Source of the DNA: Canna indica
Lineage: Eukaryota; Streptophyta; Magnoliopsida; Zingiberales; Cannaceae
Reading direction: 5' to 3'
Assembly (NCBI GenBank): GCA_034359265.1
Contig: CP136890.1
Coordinates: 92,157,501 to 92,221,500 of the forward strand
Length of the DNA stretch: 64,000 bases
Shown here: piece by piece, positions 38,093-51,419 of the stretch
Numbering within the stretch: position 1 is the first letter of the stretch
Layout of the letters: every line of letters begins with the position of its first letter
Notes under the pieces: model-generated
The model's database searches: none
What the model saw: only the letters and a program-made list of their open reading frames with translations
Told to the model about the DNA's origin: nothing
Position numbers and translations under genes: made by a program

Positions 38093-38098
38093 AATAAA
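38093..38098 (+). terminator. Candidate AGO1 polyadenylation signal
   Basis: AATAAA 190 bases after the AGO1 stop codon and about 108 bases before the stop codon of the convergent sucrose synthase. T- and TG-rich sequence precedes it. Position alone supports the call. Confidence 0.45.
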
Positions 38099-38205
38099 GA
38101 TACACGCAAAAACAAATCAAAGAATGCACAATAATTCCAATCACAAATCAGCAGCTCCTTCAGTTATTTGGTTGTTGCACACTTGAGGCAGACTGTTGTT
38201 TAGCT

Positions 38206-41200
38206 TTATTTGGGTTTCCTCGTAAATATACTCAAGAATTTGCGGATTGGGCCTTGCGCTGGTTGTGATGCAGTTTTTGCCACCGCCCGTGCCTGCTTTG
38301 GAGCATGGTCACTGGTGGATACAGGCACTGTTTTTGCCTGCAAAAAAAATAGTTGAAACTTTGCTTAATGGCCCTTTCTCATGTTATCAAACCAATTAAT
38401 ATATGTAGTCTTCATCTCACCAAGTTTCTGAACTGGACATTGTAGAACAGCTGCAGGTACTTTGCCTTAGTCTGCTTCTCCTCCTTATTAAGCTGTCCCC
38501 AGAATCCATAGATGGATCCCATGTTCAAAACCTTGACGGCGTAAATCTTCCAAGTGTACCTGTACAGTACAGTTTCGTTGAAAATTTTTGAACGTAAAAA
38601 TGCATGTGAATTACGCTCGCAGGTTACCTTTCGTATATGCGTTGAAGGCCAGAAGTGGATATCTTGTTCCAGTAGCTTGTGTCGCCCCTGCACTTCTCAA
38701 AGAATTCTGCCATTTTGTTGCTTGCTTCGTCTCCGTTGGTCGGGTTGATATGGAACCCCGAAATGCCGTCGACGATGATCTCCGCCGGCCCTCCCTGGTT
38801 CGTTGCGAAGGTCGGCAGGCCACAGTTCATCGCCTCTATGACCGTCAGCCCGAACGCTTCATACAATGCAGGCTGCAACAGGAGAAACCTTCTCAATCAT
38901 TCATTGCACACCTATGACGATGAGACATTCTAGTGAGCAAGTGAAATGTTGATATGGACCTGCACAAAGGCTCCCTTGGTGTCGGCGATGCAGCGGTACA
39001 GCTCGCCGTTGCGAACACGATCCGTTTGCGCCGCAATCCATCGTATCTGGCCCTTCAACTGGTACTTCTCGATCAGGGAATGCATTTTGTTGATCTCGCT
39101 GATCTCTTCCCTGTCCTTCGATTTGGAGGGGTCGAGTAAGCCTGCGACCACCACAAGGTTCACAAGCTCCCTCAACTTCTTGTTTTTCCCGTACCACTCT
39201 ACCAACCCGGTTATGTTCTTCACTGTATCAAGCCTTGCCATTGAGAAGATGATGGGTTTGTTTTTATCTGCAAGATATCCTCTGTTTACATTCATAATGT
39301 TAGTACTGTTGGACTGAGTTCATGTGTGCGAATCGAGAATTCTAATGGCAGAAGGCTCACATGTGCTCATCATTGTCTGTTTTGCTATACAGAAGCTCCT
39401 CAATGGCAGGATGAAATGAAGTCAAGCGCTTCTGCTTCTGGGTGTAGGGGAAGTAGACAGATTGATCAGCACCAGGGGACGCTATGTTGAACTTGGGATT
39501 GAAGACATTGATTCCTGTGGCGAATCGGCAAAGCCCCGGAAGTGTAAATGCATAGTGGCTCTCGTACTGCCCTGGTCTATCCTTGCTGCATTGCCAAGAA
39601 AGACAGTTTTTTTATTCAAGAACATCAACATTTCAAGCCACCTTCTAAGAACTGATTGCATACCTTCCTGCAATTTCTTGGTATGTGCTCGTGATGATGA
39701 AATCAGTTGCGTTCATTGCAATCATGTCAGCAGTAAATTGGCAGGAGAAGTGGTACTTCGCATCTAATTCTTTCCACTTGACATCTGAATCCTCGTACTT
39801 CGTCTTCTCGAGAGCATGCGCAATGGTCGCCTGCGTAACTCCAAGCTTGCTTGCCGCGAGAGATGCCACCAAGTTTCCATCAGTATAATTCCCAATGATA
39901 AGATCTGGTTTTCCTTCCAAGATATCAACTACTTTGGCAGCAGTATCCTGAGGATTCCACATGATCAAACTTTTAACTTCGTATCTACAAATGACGATCC
40001 TACTTGAGAGAAGGGTGACATGCCTGAGCATATCTCTCGAGGTAGGGGTAGATGTCGAAGCGAGAAACCCACTGGCGTAGAACACCGGTTTCAGTCTTGA
40101 ATGGCACCCGAAGTATATGCGAGTGATTGGTGCCGAGAATTGGCTCAAGTTCTTGGCTGCATTTAGTTCCCTTGGCTTCTGGTATCAGCCTGGTCACCTG
40201 CATTCACGTGTCCCTTTGTTGGTTTTTGTTCTTTGTCTCTCAAGTTTTGACGAATTCACGCAGTGCACTTTACTTACCACAACAATCCTAGGTTTAATCA
40301 TCAACCCTTGCTGTTTGATCCTTAGCAGCAGTTCCTCCTCTAAAGCTCTGACTTGGTCAAGAATGTACACAACCTGATGCAAAGAACAATTTGTAAGACT
40401 CCGGTCCAGAGTCTTGCTTAGATTTTTTTTCTCAAGTTTTTAGATATCATATAGTTTCTTACCTGGCCGCCAGTATCGGGCAGGCCAAGAACATCTGCTT
40501 GTCCAAAGTAACCGTGCGGTGAGAATATCACAATGTTAAAGATGGATGGAACTCTTGCAAAGAACTTCTCCATGTTGACAGGATCTGGTGCTTGAAGAAC
40601 CTCTGATAGAGAATTCAATGTCTCCTTCACTGTTCCCGCGGTGTCACCCCATCCTTTCGCCAAACCCCACTCCTCAAATCTATATATTTATACACACCGG
40701 AAAGCTCCATGTATGAGTCAGGCTCATTCCATAATCTCATTTCTTTTGGAAAAACAGAGAGTCACCTGTGCTCGAACTTTTGGAATGGCGTGTTTTTAGG
40801 AAGCCCGCTGACAAATACTTCTGCCAGAAGCAACGCAGTCTGCAGCTTGTTCACGGTGCTAAGGGTTTCATTGATCATTAGCTTCTGCAAATAGCCAAGA
40901 TAAATGTCAACAATGGAAGGCCTCTAGTTATTGCTGTCTCGGTTATTTGGTGCTAGAAACTAGCGTGGTGTTCTTACTTGGCCTTGGCGATTAAGTGCAA
41001 GCAAGTAGTCCAACAATGGCTTCATGCTCTCCGAGTTCTCATTGAGCCTAGCTGTCATGAATCTGCAGATGAACTGCGTGCCATTTCCTATGGAAGAAGG
41101 CAAGGTGAGGAGAGGAGTCGACCGATCCAAAGCTCCAAAATCCACTTCTAGTGCATGGTCATCATCCGCCCTGCAAATTTTGATGTATGGACCAAATTAT

Positions 41201-41893
41201 GCTAAATATTTGAATTCTATGATTTTTTTAAAAAAATGTTTTCTTCATTTGCGTTTTTCACAATGTGCAGGAATACCATTTCTCGTCATAAATTGCCTCT
41301 TTGTACTTCAAATATTCCGAAGGCGTTATTTCTTCGACTGAAAGATCATCTGAATGGATTTTGACGTACTCCCATATTCCAGGTTGAACCCTCACCGCAA
41401 ATGCCACAAATGGAGGAATAACGACGGCTTCCTGCCGTATAAAGGTTGTCGTTTCTTAGTCAGTACTGCTCGCATAAAGTACCAATTGAAAGATGATCCA
41501 AGGAAAAGAAGGAAGGTTTTTGTTACCTGTGTTGAAGAAATAATGTAACCTAGAAACCCTTCCAAAATCTTGGCCTTCTCAGTCTTGTCATCGATGGACT
41601 TATCCAAATCATCCATCAGCTGCTGGTTCTTCATCAGCCTCTTGCCTTTCGACGCGTACCTGGTTTCTCATTCGAAAGACGCAGACATATATGAAAAAAG
41701 ATCAACGCACGATGAATGCTAAAGAAAATTCCAAGAGTTGTTCTAGTGATGAACTAATTGCTGCATGCGCATGCCAGTACCTTCCGAGGCACCTCTTCAT
41801 CTGGTATCTGCTCTGCTTCATTGCCTCAGGCATGCTCTCGGCGATGCTATCCGACCTCTTGAAGCTAAGCGCCGCGGCGGCAGTGCTGGCCAT
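38206..41893 (-). CDS. SUS: Sucrose synthase, class III-like, 14 exons, 848 aa
   Basis: Makes UDP-glucose and fructose from sucrose and UDP (reversible), feeding starch, cellulose or callose synthesis. Exons on the minus strand: 41781-41893, 41527-41659, 41277-41431, 40978-41170, 40766-40884, 40463-40679, 40278-40373, 40024-40197, 39664-39947, 39361-39585, 38960-39281, 38628-38872, 38421-38559, 38206-38337. They total 2547 nt with consistent phases. The N-terminus carries [13 protein letters not shown], with a serine where the known phosphorylated Ser of the family lies. The sucrose synthase domain includes [19 protein letters not shown] and [12 protein letters not shown]. The glycosyltransferase part has the E-x7-E motif (E682 to E690, EAFGLTVIE). 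After the usual end (FRNL) there is an extra 43-residue basic tail (ending [10 protein letters not shown]), as in SUS5/6/7-type proteins. The intron after exon 8 has a GC donor. Class is inferred from the tail. Confidence 0.96.
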
Positions 41894-41978
41894 GGTGGAA
41901 ATCTTACCTACCTCAAAGATGTGGATGTGATGGTCTCGAAGCCTCTGTTCTGGGCTTCTTCGACAGGGGTGGTGCCAA

Positions 41979-41984
41979 TTTATA
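41979..41984 (-). promoter_or_regulatory. Candidate TATA box of the sucrose synthase
   Basis: TATAAA on the minus strand, 86 bases upstream of the ATG at 41893, in a good position for a short 5' UTR. A leader intron, common in this family, is not excluded. Confidence 0.45.
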
Positions 41985-44900
41985 GCAAATGGGTTGCTGT
42001 TGCATGCAGAATGCGGAGATGGATTCTCTTTCTTCACCTCGCAAAAAACCAGAAAGCTTCAAGCATAGGAGGAGATCAAAGCACATTTCTTGCACAAGTA
42101 ATCCAACACATACGTGGCCAAGTAAGGCATTTGCCACAGGTTGGAGATTCCTTGTTTTGCTTGCGAACTCCTTTTTTTTTCAGTTTTCTTATAGTTCTAC
42201 AGTTTCACAGGATCAAAGTTTTCGCTCCTTTTTCCTCTCCGAAGTATATTTGCATGATCAAAAAAGTATCTTTGCAAACCTTTTGTACTCCACATACTAA
42301 AACAACCCTCAAAAATTAATTGTTCATCACCAATAGAGATCCTTAACCGGGGTTTTGAGGTTAGTTTTGACGCTACAATGTTACATTCAGCAAAGGCGGA
42401 ATTCCCATCATTTTGATGGGATTTGTAAAACATGGATAGGAATAGAGAAGTATATACCCATTACCCAGGACTCCAGGACTCCAGGAGTCAGGTTTGGTTC
42501 GCGTGGTCCTTAAGCCGGCCCAATTAATGGCATTGTTTTGGGCCTTATCTCCTAACATATCCAATACTTTGAACAGTCGGGCATTGTCATCATGATCACC
42601 CGTATATATTCCTCATAATTAATTAGAAGGAAGAGGAATAAAAAACAAAGAGGGGGCATGCCATGTTTGGGTACATAATTCAGAAGCGGTGCATGTGAAT
42701 AAGCAACATAGGATTCGCCTCTCCATGGGGCCCCCTCTCTTGTTCGTACATGTGGGAAAGTTTACCCACCGGTTTATATACATATCACATCATATAGAAT
42801 GGTGGTCCAACAGCAGCCGTACATTTCGACAACACATATATTCGCAAATTAATCTTCATTGATAACATATTTCATGAATTAATTCAATATATTCGAGATT
42901 TGATGGAAGAGATCTTGTTCGGCCGATGGATTCATTGAATTTTATCAATTTCTTTGAGTTCATCTCATCTTTAACTAAGGAGTGACGTACGTAATACATT
43001 TCTTTTTTCCTTTCACCGAATGACTCCTTGAAAAATCAAATTAACTAATGCACATGAAACATTGCACTCTTGGGTTAATCGTGCTTTATGAGATCTTATG
43101 CTTTGTCATAGTACTCTTCAATTTAATGCGCATTAAAAATTATACTACCAAAGTCATTTTTCAAAACAAATTAACTAATGATGTTTTCTGTAAAAACTAA
43201 AATATTGTCAAACAAAATCTCAAGTGATAAAAGTGAATCCTTATTATATATAAAACAATTATTATTGATAAATACATAATTACATAGAAGTTGATAAAAT
43301 TATATAGGGATGCCAATTTTAATCCACGTCACACATAATCATTAACTTACCCACATTAATTCTGATTGCCCCACCTTTTATATATATACATATTATGGAC
43401 AAAACACATGTGATGCCTAGACACCACAGCATTCATAATTAGTGGAACAATATAAATATATATACTCATTTCGTATTATAATAACATTCATTTTATATTC
43501 AAGTATAATTATTTTATTTTAGATATATTCAGGGTTTTAATTAATATACTCATTTTATATGCATTCCTTTTAAAAAAATGAGTATATTTATAAAAATAAT
43601 TAAGTATATCTAAAATAAAATAAGTTCGACTAACCAAAAAAAATAAATATGTTTGCAATAAAAGTGAGTATATTCTCGTTTATTTATACAGTAGAGTAGA
43701 AATGAATATAATGCATCTTATTGAATCACCATTTTGTTCTCACATTTCATGACCTTGATATATCTGTATGGATATAGTTAAAATTTAAAAGTTAGACATA
43801 AAATAAATGAAAATCAATATATCAGAAATTTCTTCCTCTGGTCTCTTGTAGTCTTGTGGGAGGGAAATAGGATACAGAAATTTCTTCTTTGGTATGTGAG
43901 AATTGATATCCACCCTGGTCCCCACTATCAGAGAGATAAATAGATACATAGATACATAGATTTCAATTAAGAATACATATGAACAAATCAAGCAACTAAT
44001 TAAGTGTATGTGTTCAGAGACATGCATTCTCTTCACTGTACTCCATGTGAGCCGCTCGCAGTCATTATCTTCTCCTACTATACTCGATAATGATAGAACT
44101 GCAAATAATTAAGCTGATATATATAAATATATATATTGAGAGAGAGAGAGAGAGAGAGAGAGGCAATCTGAGAGGTTGAGAGAAGGACGGTCGACATGAC
44201 TCATCAGTCCAAATCTGTCATTGCAAAACGAAGCACGATGCACTGCTATATATAGCAAACCCCGTAGATATATGCACACTATTATATAACGCCCGCTTTT
44301 TTCCCCTGTTACGACTTGCGATCAGGCATCTCTATCTCGGGGAGCGTGCGTTATATATATTATACAAGCTGTGGCGAAGCCACCGGACTTCGCTGCCGAG
44401 TAGGAGAGCCAAAAACACCGGCAACCTACCCTTCAGAGTTGGACATGATTAATATTTCTAGGTTTTGAATTATTATTATTTTCTTCTTTAAAAGAAAAAT
44501 TAAATATTTCGTGTCGAATTTAAAACCCAAAAGAAAAAAAAGACAGTACTATTTACACAGAAAATTACATACATATATAAGAGATGGTTATATATGCCGG
44601 CCCCGCCAACATGGCTGATGGGTCCCACCATTCCCGCTGAGATCAGTGACGTCATGTCTAGATGAAGAGCAGTGCATTATTATTGTTATTTGAATTCTGA
44701 AAATATAAATATAAATAAATATACAAAAAAGTACTCTTTGGTTTAATTAATTAATGTTTGATGCATTAACATATTATACATAAATAACTAGGTCGGGAGG
44801 GAATCGAAGTATCGAAGGCGGAAGAAGAAGGCACACTCGGCAAAAACATTCTTCTCTTGAGAAATAAAAATATTGCATGCACAAGGCAATGCGTGGACTC

Positions 44901-45212
44901 GTCAGACGACGTCGTCACGCTCTCATGCACGTGACGCCCGCACTCTGCCACTGCCACGACATGCAAACAGCGAAACCTTGCAGCTCTCCGCAGTCTCGTC
45001 ACTGTAAGCCCTAGAAAGCCGGTCGATGCCATCCTCCTTTTAATTTAGAACAAAGAAGAAATTTAAATGAACAGATTCGTCGTCCGATTCCTATCGACTC
45101 ACGAAAGCCGAAATAAAAACTTACTCTACTTAATTAATTCATGATCGATACGTGATAACAACACTGCACCACCGTTGCCTTCCCTGCAATAATTGAGCTA
45201 CATGCCTACCTA
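41985..45212. other. Intergenic between sucrose synthase and IDD gene
   Basis: About 3.2 kb: sucrose synthase promoter side on the left, the 3' flank of the IDD gene on the right. AT-rich with short runs such as TATATATA and a (GA)n tract at 44138-44162. A minus-strand open frame at 44766-45032 lies just downstream of the IDD stop and is more likely 3' UTR than a gene. No RNA gene is recognised. Confidence 0.45.
44138..44162. repeat. (GA)n microsatellite
   Basis: A run of about 12 GA units following a TATATA stretch. Confidence 0.9.
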
Positions 45213-48200
45213 TCAAGCTTTCCTTGATTCCAGACTGCTCCCTTCACCAAACGGTAGACTACAGGATCCTGCTACCTTCAACTCCGATTCCAACCCGTCC
45301 ATTCCCATCTGCCGCTCCACCGCCGCCTGCCTCATCCCGGCCCGAACCACGCCGCCCACCCCCAGGAAGTCCCTCGTCAGCCTGTCGTCCGACCCGCCCA
45401 GCGAGACCGAGACGTGCTGCAGCTTCCCCTCCTCCACGTTGCACAGCAGCTCGTTCCCTCCGCCGCTGAATATGCCGCCGCTCCCGTTCGCCAGCGAGTT
45501 CATCAGGCTCTGGAAGTGGTTCTCGTTCTCCTCCGCTTGTCTTCTCGAGCTCTCCCCGCCGCCCCTCTTGACGTCGCCTGCGAAAGTAGCAGCCGCGTGC
45601 TTCCCGCCCGCGGAGGAGTAACTGCTGCCGAAGCTCGTCAGCAACGAGCTGCAGTTTGCCGCGCCGCCGCTGGACGTCGCGCCCATTTGCGCCGCCTTCT
45701 GAAGCAGGGCGGTCGCGGACATCTGCGGCGGCGCTGCGGCGGACTCGTTGGAGGCCAGCAAGGAGGACATGGTCATGGCGATATTATTGCTCATGGCGTT
45801 TCCGGAGAACAGCGTCGAGGTCGGATCGTTGTTTCCGCTTGCATTGTTGAATTGATCGGGAAGAAGTAAGTTGCCGCCGACGTTGTCGATGCTGGTTAAC
45901 GCGCTGGCGCTGCGGCTGTTAGAGAAGAAACCGAGGTTGAAGAGATTCCCAGCTGCGGCCGCGGCGGAAGACGAGGAGGCGTTCGTGTTGGTTTGCATGT
46001 CGTGGATTAAACCACTGAAGTCTTGGCTCGAGCCACCGCCGCCGCCGGCGAGATAGAAGGGGGAGGATTGAGGTGGGCGGAAGGAAGAAGTGGTCAGGTG
46101 GCCGAACTGCGGTGCGCCCGCTCCGCCGCTGCCGCCGCCGAGGCGGAGGAGATCGGACGAAGCGAGGTTTTGCAGGGAGGCGAGCTGGGAATTCATCGGC
46201 GGAAGGCCCATATTGATGCTGTTGTTCCCGTACAAGTGGCTTCCGATCGAGTTGATGCCGCCGCTGGGAATCCTCGCGCTTTCCTGCGCCAATGCGTCGC
46301 AGAATGCTCTATGGGTGATGAAGCTATCGCGCCTGCATTAATAATTTAAAAGATGAATTTTGAGGAGGAGGAAGAAGAAGAAGAAGAGAAAAATCAATTA
46401 AATTAAAACTAGTACCCCAATTAATCCGAAATATACCACAGCATTAACGATTCCAAAAAAAACAATGATCATTTAATTTCCGTTAGCAAAAACCAAAATC
46501 TTTTCTTCATTCAGTGAAAGTTGTCATCAAGGACACCATAAATCTTTGCCATTGAATAACTAAGAACTGCCCAAAAGAACAATTCAATTCGATCATCTTT
46601 AGGAAACAATAAATGATCTAAAGCAAAAAAAAGGAAACTCCCTATAAATTCCAAATATTGTCAATTCACGAGCCTATTTCTAAGACTAATATATATTGTC
46701 AATAAATGATCTCAATAATTGCACGAGAATATATTTTTCAGGAAGAATAACAAATTGAACATTACACCTCATATATAACTAAATAACTAAACATTAATTA
46801 GAGATTCCAAAATATCTTCATTAACGAATTAATAAATATTACTTATTTATTGCATTGCAAGAAGCCAAGATCAGTACAAAAAACCACGAAATTAGCAGAT
46901 CATCCGACTTCCAATTTTTGATAAGCTCCATCAATAAACCCAACCCTCTATGGCATCCACTTTTGAGATGGATGAAGAAAAGTGTGGTCAAATTAATCCG
47001 AATGGAAAATAATTTTACAAGATGGTCAGAGCTCGGCAGTGTCGCCCACATATTCCAAATCACAACCCAACAAATTTACCTGCTAAGCCTTTGCCTACTC
47101 TTCCATGTCACCACGTGAATAGGAGAGAGAGAGGGAGAGAGAGAGAGAGAGAGGAGTAGGAGGAGGAAGGAGGAGGTGGTGGTGGAGGAGCAGCTCGGCG
47201 TTTGTTCCGAGGACAGAAAGATGAGTGCCTTTTTTGAAATATCAATGACCATGGCAGTGCAGTGTGACCACTCACGAGGGAGCAGTTCTCTCAATTCCAC
47301 CCTGCTCCACAACTCGATGAGATATTTAGCAAACCCTAATCCTTACTCTAATTCATGAAACCCTAATCATCCTTCACAGAATCCAAGACAAGTCTTAGTC
47401 TGTGCGAGTCTGTGCATGATATGCGCATGTGAGTGAGTGCAGGTGTGACCAAGATGATGATAATGATGATGATGATGATGATGAAATTAATGTTCGCGTA
47501 TTGATTTGATGGATGAATGCAATGAATTCGAGAAATATAATTATAGATTTAGCGCTCGATATTCATGTGAAATTTTAATTAGAGAAGGATCGATGGAGGA
47601 ATTAACCTGGAGAAAAGGGTGCCGCAGTCGCAGCGGTACTCGCGAGTGCCGCAGGTCTTGGAGTGGGCCTTCCAGTCGGACTGCACGGCGTATTTCTTGG
47701 AGCACTTGTCGCACTTCCACTTCTTCTCGCCGTGCTTCCGGCAGTAGTGCTTCTTGATGCCGGTGAGGTCGCCGAGGGCGCGCGAGGGGTCGTGGTGGAC
47801 GCAGCTTGGCTCCGGGCAGAGGTACACGCGCCGGCGGGCCTCCTTAGGGTTCTTCTGCTTGAGCTTCCACGGCAGGTTGTGGCCGCGTCGGTGCAGCTGC
47901 AGGTTCTGCTCTCGCTGGAACCCCTTGTTGCACACCTCGCAGATGAACCGGTTCGTCGCCAGCAGCGTCTTCGGCGACAACGCGATCACCTCCGCATCCG
48001 GATCTGCATATAATTAATGAAATCTATTTGAGCACTGCACAATTATTACATAAACAGGAACAAGAATAAGAATAAATGAACAAGTCAATAAATTTAGGGA
48101 TACTTGCTTGGATTTCCGGGAAGGTTTCGCTTTTTCTTAGGCGGAGCGGCCGGCGTTGCCGAAGGCAGCTGGTTGGAGGACGGCGGCAGCTGCTGCTGCT

Positions 48201-48267
48201 TGTTGTATTGATCGTCCTCGCGAATTGATCCGAAGAAAGGGACCGAAGACGAGGAAGCGGCTGCCAT
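45213..48267 (-). CDS. IDD: INDETERMINATE-domain (IDD) zinc-finger transcription factor, 558 aa
   Basis: Nuclear DNA-binding regulator of the plant-specific IDD family; members act in root patterning, gravitropism, gibberellin and sugar signalling. Exons on the minus strand: 48108-48267, 47607-48003, 45213-46332, total 1677 nt with consistent phases. Residues 44-50 (KKKRNLP) form the nuclear signal at the head of the ID domain. The four fingers follow: C2H2 (C75, C78, H91, H95), C2H2 ([20 protein letters not shown]), C2HC ([18 protein letters not shown]) and C2HC ([14 protein letters not shown]). The Ser/Asn/Gly-rich C-terminus has the family motifs [14 protein letters not shown] and [10 protein letters not shown]. 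The start is the ATG giving [13 protein letters not shown]; an in-frame upstream codon would add 11 residues that look unlike the family. Intron 1 uses a GC donor. Which IDD member it is cannot be told by eye. Confidence 0.95.
47122..47153. repeat. (GA)n microsatellite in IDD intron 2
   Basis: Imperfect GA run inside the 1.27 kb second intron. A (GAT)n run follows at about 47453-47484 in the same intron. Confidence 0.85.
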
Positions 48268-51200
48268 GGATGGATGGGCTTGACCAAAGCAGCAAAACAA
48301 CAGTGGACTTTTTGAGACTCTGGCGGTGGTCTTGGTGTCTTCTCCTCAGCCACTGTTGCAGGTAAGTCCAAGTTTAGAGGGAGAAATTAATGAGGTTCTC
48401 TCGCTAGCAAACACACAACCATGATATCTTTCGATCGAGCTGCCTTAATTTGTTCTATATATCCATATATATCAGCATATGGACTTAATTACTGCAACAA
48501 CGCTTACTCTAAAGGGAGGAAAAGAGAGGAGGAAGAGCCCAAATCTAAGTACACAGCTTATGGATCTATACGCCCATGAGACAGTCCTCACCAAAAACCT
48601 CCAAATTCGACTACCGCCTGACACTTACTACCTCTGCTAAAGAACAAAGAGGCCTGGATCCAAACAAACAGTTGCACTCAAATGACGACTAGTATAAAGA
48701 GAAGAAGAAAACAAAGAGGGAGCTCTTTCTTCTTCTACGACTACTACTCCAGTCAGCTGTACTCCTTTAGGGAGGGGATAGAGAGAGAAGAAAAGCTAGC
48801 TTGCTATCTGATCACGGTCTCTATCTCCTGCAGGATCGAGTTCCTTCTCATACTTTTCCTTCTTCTTGTCATCTCCACCAAGGATTCGCCTTTTCCTACT
48901 CCACCCTCTCTTTACACCACAGGTATAAAAAAAGATCCACCAGTCGAAGTTTATATATATGTAAATTTTAGAGAGAGAGAGAGAGGAATGTGGTGCAGTA
49001 GTTGAGGCGCGGAGGCGAGCGCGAGAATGTGTCGCCATGCGGCGGAAGAGTGGGGCCCGCCGGGGCTGTACGTAGGCCTTGCACTCGCCCATCTCCTTCG
49101 TTTGTTGTTGTTTGGAATCTACGCCACGACAAAAGCCTCCTCCTCCCCTCCTCCTCCTCTCTCCATTGTTGCCTGGTTGGGTAAATGGGTAAATTAGGCG
49201 TCGCTCTTCTTGCTTTCACTGTTATATTTGGGCTCCCCTGTACCTACCAACGTAGTCATAATACATATTGTTATGACAGGAGCGAAATCAAAAAATTATC
49301 TCAGAATAAGTAAAATATAAAATCGTATATCACATAATTAATTTAATAAAAAAATATAGATTTAGAGAGGATAAATATAATTAAATATTAATATATATAA
49401 TATAAATTATTATAGGAGACAAATGTCAGGAGAGCTGCTGCCCCCTTGACAATATACCGGCTTTGCCCGTGATTATCACATATATGTACTATACTACTAT
49501 TTTACTGAAATAATTAATATATAACATTGTTTTGTGTGATAATGGATCAGTCCAAACATATTACATGAATTTAATAGTCATTTTTCCAATGTTGCACATG
49601 TATGCCCTTTCAAGCTAGCATAATTTTTTTTGGAGAAATATATTGATATATCACTTACTTATCAACCGGACTAATATTTTTCTCCATTGTCAATCCATGA
49701 CCATACCATAAAATATGTTAAATCAATGTATAGATAAATAAATAATGACAATAGTACTATTAAAGTCACTTCGGGCTTGTTAGGATGGGAGGAAGGATGA
49801 GAGAGAAGGGATAAGGAGAGAGGGAGAAGGGAGAGATGGGAAAGATAATTAATCTCATATTTGGATAGGATAATTAAAAGATCGGTAGAGAATAGTAGGA
49901 TAATATATCTTCTTGTTTGGATATAAATTTTAAATAATAGGATACGGTAAAATAATTTTAATAAAAAAATTCTTTTAGTCATCCAAATACATTTACATGT
50001 AAAATAAAAATTTATTTATTTATATACTTTAATAATTTGTTAAAAAAATTAATTAAAATAAAAATATGAATTTTCATAACTATAATTTAAAAATCAACAA
50101 ATATTAAAAATTAAAAAAAAGTGAAAGATAAACCTAGTAATTCATGCCGGTCCAAGGTTATCAAGCCAACCCAACCCAACACAAACAAAAATTATGCTCG
50201 ACCTGAGCCGATAAAATTTCGAGCTCGGGGTCCCAAGCTCGGCACAACACGAACAGTAAATAAGTCGGTCTGCATCATTAAAATTTTTAATAAACAAGTT
50301 GATAATAAATTTTTTTAATAACATTTGGCTCCACAAAAAAGTTATTGAACCTGGTCTGCATGCTTGATAAATAATATTTTGATTCATCATTAAAGATTAA
50401 AAATTCAACCTCTCACTATAATAAGTTCAGTATCGACCACTTTAGATTCACTCCTAATAACAAAAAAATATCCACCTTAAATAATCAAAGATTGACACGT
50501 ATAACCAAGTGAATATTTTTCGTATGTTGCTTATGTTTCAAGATAAATCTGATTTTTTTATTCGCTCTTTAATTTACAACAAATGCTCACTCCCGATCAT
50601 ATTAGGTTTACTCATAATAATAATAAAGAACCTTTGGGTTTATTTGATTAGTGAAATTAAATTTATTTTTATGATTTTAATTTTATTAAAATCAAAATTG
50701 CTTACGAAAATGTGTTTGATTTAATATTTTCATAAAATTGAATCGAAATCAGAATAAAAATAAAATTAATTTTTTAATGAAAATAAAAATATTATAATAT
50801 TATTTTATGTGATTTCGAGACGATCGATTTCGTTATCAAAATTGAATGATAAATTTATAATTATAAATATTTTTTATAAAATTAATTAAAGACAACATTC
50901 GCTCTTTCACAACATGTTTCATTATCATAATAGGTTGAACGGGTGAAGTTTCTATATATGTGGACGTATATTAGAATTTCAATTTACGATTAAAGACAAC
51001 ATGTTCGCTCTTTCACATAATAAATTCACTTCTCAAAAGTTAGGTTCATTCCTAATGATGATAGATTTTTTAGTCGTCCCATACGAACTCCTCTGGAGTG
51101 GGGCTTGGAGTGGGGCTTCATAAAAGATGCACACGTGCTCTAATCCGTTGAATATATATTAACATATATATATTCAAAATGAAAATTAATCAAAATACAA

Positions 51201-51379
51201 TAAAATTAAAGAAATAAATTGAAACACAACTATATAACAACGCACACCACAGATATAGTCACCATTTTTAGTAGTTATTTAGTTTGTAGTAGTTTTTAAT
51301 TGTTATTGTAGTAGTATTTAGGAGTTATTAGTTAGTTATTTTAGCAGAAGTTTTTTGACGGTTTCTATAACAATTTGCA

Positions 51380-51419
<40 letters not shown>

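Noticed and set aside
38554..39317. Plus-strand open frames across sucrose synthase exons
   Set aside because: Antisense to conserved glycosyltransferase exons; no independent domain.
44766..45032. Minus-strand 88-codon frame downstream of the IDD stop
   Set aside because: No domain, lies where the IDD 3' UTR or flank is expected, and is not preceded by a promoter-like region.
45193..46349. Long plus-strand open frames opposite the IDD last exon
   Set aside because: They are antisense by-products of the GC-rich Ser/Gly-coding exon, which has the conserved family motifs on the minus strand.
47579..47606. Extension of IDD exon 2 through the donor
   Set aside because: The open frame continues a few codons past the GT donor at 47606, but the phase and the conserved SRRDSF junction require splicing.
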